Below, piece by piece: positions 54,933 to 62,890 of a DNA stretch of 64,000 bases (its first letter is position 1; every line of letters starts with the position of its first letter). Origin of the DNA: Streptomyces sp. Ru62. GTDB lineage: Bacteria; Actinomycetota; Actinomycetes; Streptomycetales; Streptomycetaceae. The stretch is taken from positions 248,001 through 312,000 of the forward strand of contig NZ_PQSU01000004.1 of assembly GCF_002920615.1 (NCBI RefSeq), given 5' to 3'. Under the pieces are notes generated by a model. The model searched no databases. It was not told the origin of the DNA and was given only the letters and a program-made list of their open reading frames with translations. A program made the position numbers and the translations under genes.

Positions 54933-56322
54933 CATACCCACCCGCCGCCGTACCGCGCTCGTCATCGGCGGCAGCACGGCCGGCATGCTCGCCGCGTCCG
55001 TGCTCGCCAGCCGCTTCCACGAGGTGACGATCGTGGAGGCCGACCGGCTGCCCGCGGGCCCCGAGCCGCGCAGGGGCCTGCCCCAGGCCCGGCACGCCCA
55101 TCTGCTCTGGTCCGGCGGGGTGGCCGCGCTGGAGGAGCTGCTGCCGGGCGTCACCGGGGAGCTGACCGCCCGGGGCGCCGGGCTCATCGGGGTGATGCGG
55201 GACCTGGTCAGCAAGGCGCCCTCCGGGCAGTGGTTCCGGCGGTTCACCGACTCCCGGCACCACATGATCGTGTGCAGCCGGGACCTGCTGGACGCGGTGA
55301 TCCGCGCCGACGTCCTCGCCCGGCGCCGGATCACCCTGCGCGACGGGACCCGGGTGGCGGGCCTGACCGGCGACCGGCACCGGGTGACCGGCGTCCGCCT
55401 GGCGACCGGTGAGACGCTGCACGCCGACCTGGTGATCGACGCCGGCGGGCGCGGCTCCCACGCGGCCAACTGGCTGCGGGACCTGGGCCACGCACCGGTC
55501 GAGGAGCGGGTGGTCGACGCGGGCGTCACCTACGCCAGCCGTGTCTACGCGGCCCCCGAGGCCACGGCGACCCTGCGCTACCCGGTGGTGAACGTGCAGG
55601 CCGACCCGCGCGAGGCGCCCGGCCGGGGCGGGGTCGTCGTACCGATCGAGGGCGACCGCTGGCTGGTGACGCTCTCCGGCACCCGGGGCGGCGAACCCTC
55701 TGCCGAGCCGGAGGCGTTCGAGCACTTCGCCCTCACCGCCCTGAAGGACCCGGTCATCGGCCGGCTCCTCGCGCGGGCGAAACCGCTGACCGACCCGGTG
55801 ACCACCCGCAGCACGGCCAACCGCCGGCGTTTCTACGAGAAGGCCGGGACCTGGCCGGAGGGCTTCGCCGTCCTCGGGGACGCCGTCGCCGGCTACAACC
55901 CGGTCTACGGCCACGGCCTGTCCGTCGCCGCGCAGAGCGCCCTCGCCCTCGGCCGGACCCTCGACCGGTACGGCCCCACCGCGCCCGGCACCGCCCGCCG
56001 GATCCAGCGCGCGGTGGCCCGGCCGGTGGGCAACGCGTGGAACCTCGCGGTCGGCCAGGACGCCTCCTACCCCGGGGCCGCGCCGCAGCCGCCGACCCGC
56101 GTCGAACGCCTCCTCACCGCGTACGTCGACAAGGCCGTGGCCGCCGGCTCCGAGAACCCCCGCGCCCTGCGCGGCCTGCTGGACGTCATGAGCCTGCGCA
56201 CCCCGGCGGCCCGCCTGTTCGCTCCCGACATGCTGTGGACCCTCTCCTTCGGCCCCCGCAAGGGCCCCCTGCCGGGCCCGCCCCTGACCCGGGCGGAGCG
56301 GGAGGCGGTGGGGCTGGACTGA
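54925..56322 (+). CDS. FAD-dependent oxidoreductase / monooxygenase
   Basis: A 465-aa flavoprotein. The dinucleotide fold is TALVIGGSTAGMLAASVLAS (GxGxxG variant), the middle has LVIDAGGRGSHAANWLRDLG and the FAD ribityl motif is FAVLGDAVAGYNPVYGHGLS. It resembles aromatic-ring hydroxylases and tryptophan halogenase-like enzymes, but the halogenase KxxG pattern is not visible. The ATG lies 8 bases inside the upstream gene. Linkage to an XRE-peptidase pair and a membrane protein is notable: it may make or modify the molecule that the membrane protein senses. Substrate unknown. Confidence 0.85.
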   Translation: MPDIPTRRRTALVIGGSTAGMLAASVLASRFHEVTIVEADRLPAGPEPRRGLPQARHAHLLWSGGVAALEELLPGVTGELTARGAGLIGVMRDLVSKAPSGQWFRRFTDSRHHMIVCSRDLLDAVIRADVLARRRITLRDGTRVAGLTGDRHRVTGVRLATGETLHADLVIDAGGRGSHAANWLRDLGHAPVEERVVDAGVTYASRVYAAPEATATLRYPVVNVQADPREAPGRGGVVVPIEGDRWLVTLSGTRGGEPSAEPEAFEHFALTALKDPVIGRLLARAKPLTDPVTTRSTANRRRFYEKAGTWPEGFAVLGDAVAGYNPVYGHGLSVAAQSALALGRTLDRYGPTAPGTARRIQRAVARPVGNAWNLAVGQDASYPGAAPQPPTRVERLLTAYVDKAVAAGSENPRALRGLLDVMSLRTPAARLFAPDMLWTLSFGPRKGPLPGPPLTRAEREAVGLD

Positions 56323-56362
56323 CCTGACGGCCTCGACGGGCCGGCGCCGCCTGGGGTGCCGG

Positions 56363-56594
56363 CCCGCCGAACGGGAGGGGCCGCCGCTCGGCGAGCTGCC
56401 AGGGGGTGAGGGGCTCGGCGAGCATGCCCGCGAGGCGGCTCGCGTGGTGGTCGAGCAGTGCCTGGACGCGACCCGGGGCGTCGGTGAAGGGGTGCTGGTG
56501 GGCCGGAGGCCTCGGCGGGGGTGAGCCGGCCGATCCGCTCCAGGGAGTCGAGGTGGTCACCGAGGGGTTCGGTGACGGTCGCGTCGTCGGGGTC
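56363..56594 (-). pseudogene. Fragment of an MBL-fold hydrolase gene, frameshifted
   Basis: On the minus strand two adjacent frames together spell the C-terminal end of an MBL-fold hydrolase. Frame A, about 56594-56513, gives TEPLGDHLDSLERIGRLTPA. Frame B, about 56503-56363, gives PAHQHPFTDAPGRVQALLDH followed by LAGMLAEPLTPWQLAERRPL. In intact relatives these run on as one stretch (SLERIGRL..., then AHQHPFTD). The frame changes between them, and the 5' two thirds of the gene, including the HxHxDH metal site, are missing; the DUF4279-like genes occupy that side. A remnant after an insertion-deletion event. Confidence 0.7.
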
Positions 56595-56604
56595 GGACTT
56601 CAGG

Positions 56605-57054
56605 TCAGCCGAGCCAGGCGAGCGGGTCCTCCTCGTCCTCCCCGGACGCCCGGACCGTCGTGAAAGTGACAGGGATTCCCAGTTCTGCGAGACCTGCGAG
56701 GACGTCTGGCGAGAGGTGGAGCCCCGATCCGAACTCGGCAACGCCTGCCACATCGACCCTCACCGATTTTCCCGCCTCCTTCAGCGCCTCGAGCGCCGAC
56801 TTGCGGGACCTGAGGAATCCGATGAGTGCCGCGGCCTGTTCGTCGGCGCATTTCGAGCGTCGCTCGTCAACGGTGAGCGTGGCCCAGCCGGGGCCGGAAT
56901 GAATGCCCACGCCGTCAAGTGAGGCGAACTCTTCGCTGTCGGCCAATTGGAACTCCATGACCAGGGACCCGGTATCCACTTCCTGACCTGATACGACCAG
57001 GGACGTGCTCAGGTCAGCCCAGGGCTTCAGTCCTGCCGCAGGTTCCATTTCCAT
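56605..57054 (-). CDS. DUF4279-like protein, copy 2
   Basis: A 149-aa acidic protein. Its order of segments matches the neighbouring DUF4279 protein: a first strand (LSTSLVVSGQEVDTGSLVME), a Trp-containing segment (GPGWATLTVDERRSKCADEQ), a helix with KSALEALKEAGKSVRVDVAG and an end SGLHLSPDVLAGLAELGIPV, so the two are likely distant paralogues. DUF4279 members act as immunity proteins in some polymorphic toxin loci, but no toxin is near. The DNA has lower G+C than the surroundings. The ATG follows GAGAGAG; 10 bases separate it from the upstream gene. Confidence 0.7.
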   Translation of the reverse strand: MEMEPAAGLKPWADLSTSLVVSGQEVDTGSLVMEFQLADSEEFASLDGVGIHSGPGWATLTVDERRSKCADEQAAALIGFLRSRKSALEALKEAGKSVRVDVAGVAEFGSGLHLSPDVLAGLAELGIPVTFTTVRASGEDEEDPLAWLG

Positions 57055-57064
57055 GATTGCTCTC

Positions 57065-57472
57065 TCAGCGTTCGCTCATGCTGGCTGCGACCTTGAGGGG
57101 GAATCCCAGGAGTGCGATTCGCCTGATTTCTTCCGGATGAAGAGCAAGAGTGTAATCGTTTCCGGAGAAGCCGAAGAGGTTGACGGTCACCTCATATCCT
57201 CGTTCGGCCAGCTGTCTGAGCTCGGTCCGCTTCCGTTCCGCGACGGAGAGGATACTGTCCAGCTGTTCGTGGAAGTCCCGGGTCGTGCGCTCGTCGCAGC
57301 TGATCCTCCACTGTCCGTCGGTCTCGCCCGGACGGTCCCATTTACCGGGGCCCGGATTGCGTACCCCAGTGGGCTCGATGGCAAGGAAGGGCGTGATCTC
57401 TTCGGGGTGCAGATCCCTTCCCTTGATGACGAGCGACGCCTCCGTCAGCACCCAGTAACGCTTTGCTGTCAC
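57065..57472 (-). CDS. DUF4279 family protein, copy 1
   Basis: A 135-aa protein with the DUF4279 pattern: ASLVIKGRDLHPEEITPFLA at the start, IEPTGVRNPGPG, then WRISCDERTTRDFHEQLDSI, and NLFGFSGNDYTLALHPEEIR with IALLGFPLKVAAS at the end. The GTG at 57472 was chosen as the start of the first conserved strand, with GGCGGGT upstream; the in-frame ATG at 57532 adds an unconserved stretch. G+C is about 60% in the 60 bases at 57061-57120, well below the rest of the window, suggesting acquired DNA. Confidence 0.75.
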   Translation of the reverse strand: MTAKRYWVLTEASLVIKGRDLHPEEITPFLAIEPTGVRNPGPGKWDRPGETDGQWRISCDERTTRDFHEQLDSILSVAERKRTELRQLAERGYEVTVNLFGFSGNDYTLALHPEEIRRIALLGFPLKVAASMSER

Positions 57473-57648
57473 ATACCCGCCTGTTCGGCCTGTTCGACAG
57501 CCCATCATCACCACCGCAACCGGAGGGGACAACCCGGCGCTGTACCGCCCTTGGCGCAGGCGCGGCCCGGCGGGGGACGGGTGGCGGGTGGCGGGGTACG
57601 CTCCTGCGGTTCCGGTGGACCGCGTCGCAGTGGGCAGGGTGGGGAAGA

Positions 57649-58512
57649 GTGCACAAGTCCGAGGCCGAGCAGTTGATCGACCAGGCGTACGCGGCCTGGG
57701 ACGCCGAGGACTGGCTGACCGCCGCCGGGCTGTTCGAGCGGGTCCTCGCGCACTACCCGGACGAGCCGAAGAGCCCGGTGTGGTGGTACGACGCCGCGCT
57801 CGCCCACAAGTTCCTGCGCAACTGGGGGAAGGCGTACGAGCTGGGCCGCGAGGCCGCCGCCCGGGCTCCGCGGGGTGAGGGCGATCCGGCGTACTGGAAC
57901 CTGGGCATCGCGGCGACCATCCAGCGCGACTGGGCGACGGCCAGGGACGCCTGGGAGGGCTTCGGTATCCAGCTCCCGCCGGGGGAGGGCGAGATCAACG
58001 GGCGGTTCGGGCCGGCGTGTGTCCGGCTGGACACGGGCGGGGAGCGGGAGGTCGTCTGGATCGACCGGCTCTGTCCGACGCGCGGCCGGGTGGTGAACGT
58101 GCCGGTGAGCGGCGGACGCCGCTACGGCGAGATCGTCGTCCATGACGGGGAACCGAAGGGGCGACGGGTCATCGAGGGGCGCGAGTACCCCGTCTTCGAG
58201 GAGCTTCTCCTCTTCCAGTCCTCCGACCTGCCGACGTTGACCGCGACGGTGAACGCGAGCGAGGTGGCCGATGTCGACGCCCTGATCGAGCTGTTCGACC
58301 GGCATGGCTACGGTGCCGAACCGGCGAGCGGCTTCGAGGTCCTGTGCGCCTGTTGCAGCGAGGGCACGCACGAGCAGGAGCGGAAGGTCCACGCGGGTGC
58401 CCAGCGGGTGTCCTTCGCGGCGCCCGAGGAGGAGGCCCGCCGTCTGCTCGGGCAGTGGGCGGCACAGACGCCGATCGGCCGGAGCTGGAGCGGGCTGACC
58501 TTGATCGGCTGA
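57649..58512 (+). CDS. TPR-containing protein
   Basis: A 287-aa soluble protein. Residues about 4-110 hold three tetratricopeptide-like helix pairs: AEQLIDQAYAAWDAEDWLTA, AALAHKFLRNWGKAYELGRE and PAYWNLGIAATIQRDWATAR. The second half is beta rich with RVRLD/TGGEREVVWIDRLCP-like and CACCSEGTHEQERK segments, the latter with three cysteines that could bind metal. Such proteins are found next to DUF4279 or immunity genes in Streptomyces; their function is not known. The GTG at 57649 follows GGGGAAGA. It diverges from the DUF4279 genes. Confidence 0.75.
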   Translation: MHKSEAEQLIDQAYAAWDAEDWLTAAGLFERVLAHYPDEPKSPVWWYDAALAHKFLRNWGKAYELGREAAARAPRGEGDPAYWNLGIAATIQRDWATARDAWEGFGIQLPPGEGEINGRFGPACVRLDTGGEREVVWIDRLCPTRGRVVNVPVSGGRRYGEIVVHDGEPKGRRVIEGREYPVFEELLLFQSSDLPTLTATVNASEVADVDALIELFDRHGYGAEPASGFEVLCACCSEGTHEQERKVHAGAQRVSFAAPEEEARRLLGQWAAQTPIGRSWSGLTLIG

Positions 58513-58592
58513 CCTGGAGGTGACACCGGGGAGAATTGGTCGGAAATGGGGGGTTCCGTCGCGGGGTTTCCGGTCTATCCTGGAAACAGCCT

Positions 58593-58763
58593 ACGAGGCG
58601 AGTGAGGGAGTCCGACCGGAGTAGCCGACTCAGGCGGGATGCGCAGGCATCCGCCCGGGCCGACAGCGACGGTAGGGCTGAGAGGCTGGAAGGCAGCAGT
58701 CAGGCCGGACGGCGACCCCTATGACCTGATCCGGACCATACCGGCGAAGGGAACCCGTCTCGT
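58593..58763 (+). promoter_or_regulatory. TPP (thi-box) riboswitch without a downstream gene
   Basis: All hallmarks are present: P1 ACGAGGC (58593-58599) with GTCTCGT (58757-58763), GGGAGTCC near 58606-58613, the CTGAGAGG box at 58678-58685, ACCTGATCCGG, then ACCATACCGGCGAAGGGA ending near 58752. A -10-like TATCCT lies at 58576-58581. The next gene on this strand begins 860 bases later behind its own operator, and the TetR gene reads towards the riboswitch from the other side, so the element is an orphan or makes an antisense or small RNA. Confidence 0.85.
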
Positions 58764-58792
58764 AGGTCTTTCCGTGTCCCGACTCATGCGTG

Positions 58793-59401
58793 TTACGCCG
58801 GCTCCGTCAGGTCGATCAGCCGGCACACCGTCTCGATGTCGATCTTCACCTGTGCGATGGAGGCGCGGCCCGACAGCCAGGTGATGAGGGCCGAGTGCCA
58901 GGTGTGCTCGATGACCCGGACCGCGGAGAGCTGCTCGGGGGTGGGGTCCGACAGGCCCATCGCGTCCAGGATGATCGCCGTCGTCTGGCGGGAGACCTGG
59001 TCGACCTCGGGCGAGACGCTGCGGTCGGCGAAGGTGAGGGCGCGGACCATCGCGTCGGCCAGTTGCGGCTCGCGCTGGAGGGCGCGGAAGGCCCGCATCA
59101 GGGTCTCCGCGACCCGCTCGGCGGCCGTGTCGCCCGCCGGGGGCTTCCTGCGCAGGGTCCCGTGCATGTGCTCCAGCTGGTCCTGCATGGTGGCGACCAG
59201 CAGATGCACCTTGGACGGGAAGTAGCGGTACAGCGTGCCCAGGGCCACCTGCGACGACTCCGCGACCTCTCGCATCTGCACGGCGTCGAACCCGCCCCGG
59301 CCGGCCAGCTGCGCGCTCGCGCGCAGGATCCTGCGACGGCGGGCCTCCTGGCGCTCGGTGAGGGGCGAGGCCGGACGCGAGGTGCTGGCTTCCGCAGGCA
59401 T
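58793..59401 (-). CDS. KstR-like TetR family regulator
   Basis: A 202-aa repressor. The DNA-binding domain (residues about 20-65) is very close to mycobacterial KstR: RRILRASAQLAGRGGFDAVQ and then REVAESSQVALGTLYRYFPS with KVHLLVATM. The ligand domain keeps the KstR-like end WHSALITWLSGRASIAQVKI. KstR controls cholesterol catabolism and binds 3-keto-steroid CoA thioesters. The divergent promoter region contains a perfect KstR-type operator (59555-59568), so the glycosyltransferase operon and this gene itself are probable targets. The ATG at 59401 has GGGGAT upstream. The ligand in this organism is unknown. Confidence 0.88.
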   Translation of the reverse strand: MPAEASTSRPASPLTERQEARRRRILRASAQLAGRGGFDAVQMREVAESSQVALGTLYRYFPSKVHLLVATMQDQLEHMHGTLRRKPPAGDTAAERVAETLMRAFRALQREPQLADAMVRALTFADRSVSPEVDQVSRQTTAIILDAMGLSDPTPEQLSAVRVIEHTWHSALITWLSGRASIAQVKIDIETVCRLIDLTEPA

Positions 59402-59554
59402 GGATCCCCGTTCCGTGACAGTCGGTGAGGCCGTCTGTTGGGCTTGTGATCGGACAGCATGGCAGGGCGCCGCGCCGTGGCGCGAATCACCCGATCCACT
59501 GCTCACAGCGCCCCTACCTGCCGGTAGATTCAGAGCCTCTTGAACGATCAAGTC

Positions 59555-59568
59555 TGAAACTTGTTCTA
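59555..59568. promoter_or_regulatory. KstR-type operator in the divergent promoter
   Basis: TGAAACTTGTTCTA fits the KstR consensus TnnAACnnGTTnnA at every fixed position. A second inverted repeat, CTTGA-ACGA-TCAAG, lies just upstream at 59539-59552 and keeps one AAC half. Both sit between the regulator gene (start 59401, minus) and the glycosyltransferase gene (start 59623, plus). Confidence 0.75.
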
Positions 59569-59622
59569 GATTAGCGTCCCGTCGTAGTCTCGCGGGACAG
59601 TGCAGGCAGAAGGGGGCACGGA

Positions 59623-61023
59623 GTGACCGCTGAGGCCCGGGAAGCGGGTGCCGACCAGGAACCCGCTGCCGACGGCGGACGACCGCTCGACATCGCGCTC
59701 CTCACCTACAAAGGGAACCCGTTCTGCGGGGGGCAGGGTGTCTACGTACGACACCTCTCGCGGGAGCTGGCCCGCCTCGGCCACCGCGTGGAGGTCATCG
59801 GCTCCCAGCCGTACCCCGTCCTCGACGAGGGCTACCCCGGCCTGACCCTCACCGAGCTGCCCAGCCTCGACCTCTACCGCCAGCCCGACCCCTTCCGCAC
59901 CCCGAAGCGGGAGGAGTACCGGGACTGGATCGACGCCCTGGAGGTCGGGACCATGTGGACCGGCGGCTTCCCCGAGCCGCTGACCTTCTCGCTGCGCGCC
60001 CGCCGCCACCTGCGCGCCCGGCGCGGCGAGTTCGACGTCGTCCACGACAACCAGACCCTGGGCTACGGCCTGTTGGGCGACCTCGGCGCGCCCCTGGTCA
60101 CCACGGTCCACCACCCCATCACCGTGGACCGGCAGTTGGAGCTGGACGCCGCCGACACCTGGCAGCGCCGCTACTCGGTGCGCCGCTGGTACGCCTTCAC
60201 CCGCATGCAGAAGCGCGTCGCCCGCCGGCTGCCCTCGATCCTCACGGTCTCCGGCAGCTCGCGCCAGGAGATCGTGGACCACCTCGGCGTCCGGGACGAC
60301 CGGGTCCACGTCGTCCACATCGGTGCCGACACCGACCTGTTCGCGCCGGATCCGGCCGTCGCCGAGGTGCCGGGCCGGATCGTCACCACCTCCAGCGCCG
60401 ACGTGCCGCTGAAGGGGCTGGTGTTCCTCGTGGAGGCGCTCGCCAAGGTGCGCACCGAGCACCCCGCGGCCCACCTCGTCGTCGTCGGCAAGCGCCCGCA
60501 GGAGGGCCCCGTCGCGCAGGCGATCGAGCGGTACGGCCTCGAAGGCGCCGTCGACTTCGTCAAGGGCATCTCCGACGCCGAACTCGTCGACCTGATCCGT
60601 TCCGCCCAGGTGGCCTGCGTGCCGTCCCTGTACGAGGGCTTCTCGCTGCCCGCCGCCGAGGCCATGGCCACCGGCACCCCGCTGGTCGCCACCACCGGCG
60701 GCGCGATCCCCGAGGTCGCGGGGCCGGACGGCGAGACCTGCCTGGCCGTACCGCCCGGTGACGCGGGGGCGCTGGCCGCCGGGCTGAACCGGCTGCTCGG
60801 GGACCCGGAGCTGCGGGCGCGCCTCGGCCACGCGGGCCGCGGGCGGGTGCTCGACCGCTTCACCTGGGCCCGCGCCGCCGAGGGCACCGTGGCCCACTAC
60901 CGCGAGGCCATCGCCCGCTCCGCGGGCCACTCCCCGAGCCGCTCCGCGGCCCCGACCCCCGGCCGCTCCGCGGCCCCGGCAAGTGTTGCAGGCGTCTCCT
61001 CCGAAAGCAGGGCCACGTGCTGA
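59623..61023 (+). CDS. GT4-family glycosyltransferase
   Basis: A 466-aa retaining glycosyltransferase of the GT-B fold. The N-terminal Gly-rich loop is NPFCGGQGVYVRHLSRELAR, the first domain carries DVVHDNQTLGYGLLGDLGAP and VTTVHHPITVDRQ, and the donor-site EX7E motif is YEGFSLPAAEAMATGTPLVA. This resembles PimA/MshA-type enzymes using a nucleotide sugar to glycosylate an inositol, lipid or similar acceptor. The GTG start follows AGGGGGCACGG. The last 40 residues are Ser/Ala/Pro rich. It is first in a three-gene operon with tight overlaps (7 and 4 bases) controlled by the KstR-type operator. Confidence 0.88.
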   Translation: MTAEAREAGADQEPAADGGRPLDIALLTYKGNPFCGGQGVYVRHLSRELARLGHRVEVIGSQPYPVLDEGYPGLTLTELPSLDLYRQPDPFRTPKREEYRDWIDALEVGTMWTGGFPEPLTFSLRARRHLRARRGEFDVVHDNQTLGYGLLGDLGAPLVTTVHHPITVDRQLELDAADTWQRRYSVRRWYAFTRMQKRVARRLPSILTVSGSSRQEIVDHLGVRDDRVHVVHIGADTDLFAPDPAVAEVPGRIVTTSSADVPLKGLVFLVEALAKVRTEHPAAHLVVVGKRPQEGPVAQAIERYGLEGAVDFVKGISDAELVDLIRSAQVACVPSLYEGFSLPAAEAMATGTPLVATTGGAIPEVAGPDGETCLAVPPGDAGALAAGLNRLLGDPELRARLGHAGRGRVLDRFTWARAAEGTVAHYREAIARSAGHSPSRSAAPTPGRSAAPASVAGVSSESRATC

Positions 61024-61769
61024 CCGTCGACTTCTCCCGGTTCCCGCTCGCCCCCGGCGACCGTGTCCTGGACCTCGGCTGCGGAGCCGGCCGGCACGCC
61101 TTCGAGTGCTACCGGCGCGGCGCCCAGGTCGTGGCCCTGGACCAGAACGGCGAGGAGATCCGCGAGGTCGCCAAGTGGTTCGCGGCGATGAGGGAGGCCG
61201 GGGAGGCACCGGAGGGCGCCACCGCCACGGCCATGGAGGGCGACGCCCTCGCCCTGCCCTTCCCCGACGAGTCCTTCGACGTCGTCATCATCTCCGAGGT
61301 GATGGAGCACATCCCCGACGACAAGGGCGTGCTCGCGGAGATGGTCCGCGTGCTCAAGCCGGGCGGGCGCATCGCGATCACCGTGCCGCGCTACGGCCCC
61401 GAGAAGGTCTGCTGGACGCTGTCCGACGCCTACCACGAGGTCGAGGGCGGCCACATCCGCATCTACAAGGCCGACGAACTGGTCGCCAAGGTCCGCGAGG
61501 CCGGGCTGAAGCCGTACGGCAGCCACCACGCGCACGCGCTGCACTCGCCGTACTGGTGGCTCAAGTGCGCGTTCGGCGTCGACAACGACAAGGCGCTGCC
61601 GGTGCGGGCGTACCACAAGCTGCTGGTCTGGGACATCATGAAGAAGCCGCTCGCCACCCGGCTCGCCGAGCAGGCGCTCAACCCGCTGATCGGCAAGAGC
61701 TTCGTGGTCTACGCGACCAAGCCGCACCTGCCCCGGCTCGCCGAGACCGACGGGGTGGCCGCCAAGTGA
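61017..61769 (+). CDS. SAM-dependent class I methyltransferase
   Basis: A 250-aa methyltransferase. SAM motif I is DRVLDLGCGAGRHAFECYRR, motif II ALPFPDESFDVVIISEVMEH and motif III VRVLKPGGRIAITVPRYGPE. The C-terminal part has a Trp-rich hydrophobic stretch (HALHSPYWWLKCAFGVDNDK), which might bind a lipid substrate. It overlaps the glycosyltransferase gene by 7 bases (GTG start at 61017) and the next gene by 4 (GTGA), so the three act together. The substrate is likely a glycolipid or isoprenoid intermediate built by the operon; this is inference. Confidence 0.9.
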   Translation: MLTVDFSRFPLAPGDRVLDLGCGAGRHAFECYRRGAQVVALDQNGEEIREVAKWFAAMREAGEAPEGATATAMEGDALALPFPDESFDVVIISEVMEHIPDDKGVLAEMVRVLKPGGRIAITVPRYGPEKVCWTLSDAYHEVEGGHIRIYKADELVAKVREAGLKPYGSHHAHALHSPYWWLKCAFGVDNDKALPVRAYHKLLVWDIMKKPLATRLAEQALNPLIGKSFVVYATKPHLPRLAETDGVAAK

Positions 61770-62836
61770 CCACCCCCCGGACAGAACACCTCGTCCTGCC
61801 CGGGGTCCTCACCGCCGAGCAGGCCGCCGCGACCGTCGCCGGCATCCTGGCCGCGCAGCGGGAGGACGGCGCGATCCCGTGGTTCCGCGGGCACCACCTC
61901 GACCCGTGGGACCACACCGAGGCCGCGATGGCCCTGGACGCGGCCGGTGAGCACGACGCCGCCGAGCGGGCGTACGACTGGCTCGCCCGGCACCAGAACG
62001 AGGACGGCTCCTGGTACGCCGCCTACGCCGACGGCGCCCACGACGAGATCACCGACCGCGCCCGCGAGTCCAACTTCGTCGCCTACATAGCCGTCGGCGT
62101 CTGGCACCACTACCTGTCCACGGGCGACGACACGTTCCTGGACCGCATGTGGCCGACCGTCCACGCGGCTGTCGAATGGGTGCTGCGGCTCCAGCAGCCC
62201 GGCGGCCAGATCGGCTGGCGCCGGGAGGACGACGGCACACCGACGACGGACGCGCTGCTGACGGGCAGCTCCTCCGTCCACCACGCCCTGCGGTGCGCGC
62301 TCGCCATCGCCGAGGAACGCGAGGAGCCGCAGCCCGACTGGGAGTTGGCCGCCGGTTCCCTGCGCCACGCGATCCGCCGCCACCCGGAGCGCTTCCTGGA
62401 CAAGGACCGCTACTCGATGGACTGGTACTACCCGGTCCTCGGCGGCGCGCTCACCGGAGCGGAGGCCAAGGCCCGCATCGAGGCGGACTGGGACCGGTTC
62501 GTCGTCCCCGGGCTCGGGGTGCGCTGTGTGGTCCCGAACCCCTGGGTGACCGGCGGCGAGTCCAGCGAACTCGCCCTGGCCCTGTGGGCGATGGGCGAGT
62601 CCGACCGGGCCCTGGAGATCCTCCAGTCCATCCAGCACCTGCGGGACGCCGACAGCGGCCTGTACTGGACGGGCTACGTCTTCGACGACGACGCCATCTG
62701 GCCCCGCGAGCTGACCACCTGGACGGCCGGCTCCCTGCTGCTGGCCGTGGCCGCACTGGGCGGCCACGACGCCACGTGCGCGGTGTTCGGCGGGGAACAC
62801 CTGCCGGCCGGACTGGACCCGGACTGCTGCGGCTGA
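61766..62836 (+). CDS. Toroid-fold protein (prenyltransferase / six-hairpin glycosidase-like)
   Basis: A 356-aa soluble protein of repeated helix pairs. Repeats of the type GAIPWFRGHHLDPWDHTEAA, YDWLARHQNEDGSWYAAYAD, VHAAVEWVLRLQQPGGQIGW and LYWTGYVFDDDAIWPRELTT suggest an (alpha/alpha)6 toroid, shared by prenyltransferase-like proteins and amylo-1,6-glucosidase-like enzymes. Acidic residues (DPWDHTE, DEITDRARE) face the cavity, as in glycosidases. The name prenyltransferase given to relatives has no direct support. It is the last gene of the KstR-operator operon; its GTG start lies inside the stop of the methyltransferase gene. Confidence 0.75.
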   Translation: MTTPRTEHLVLPGVLTAEQAAATVAGILAAQREDGAIPWFRGHHLDPWDHTEAAMALDAAGEHDAAERAYDWLARHQNEDGSWYAAYADGAHDEITDRARESNFVAYIAVGVWHHYLSTGDDTFLDRMWPTVHAAVEWVLRLQQPGGQIGWRREDDGTPTTDALLTGSSSVHHALRCALAIAEEREEPQPDWELAAGSLRHAIRRHPERFLDKDRYSMDWYYPVLGGALTGAEAKARIEADWDRFVVPGLGVRCVVPNPWVTGGESSELALALWAMGESDRALEILQSIQHLRDADSGLYWTGYVFDDDAIWPRELTTWTAGSLLLAVAALGGHDATCAVFGGEHLPAGLDPDCCG

Positions 62837-62890
62837 CCCGAGCGCGGACGTAACGGCTCCGCGAGGGTCCGGTCCGGCCGTCCGCCGGGG

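Noticed and set aside
61766..62836. Calling the operon's last gene a prenyltransferase
   Set aside because: Only the toroid repeat pattern supports it; no isoprenoid-binding Asp motif was found.
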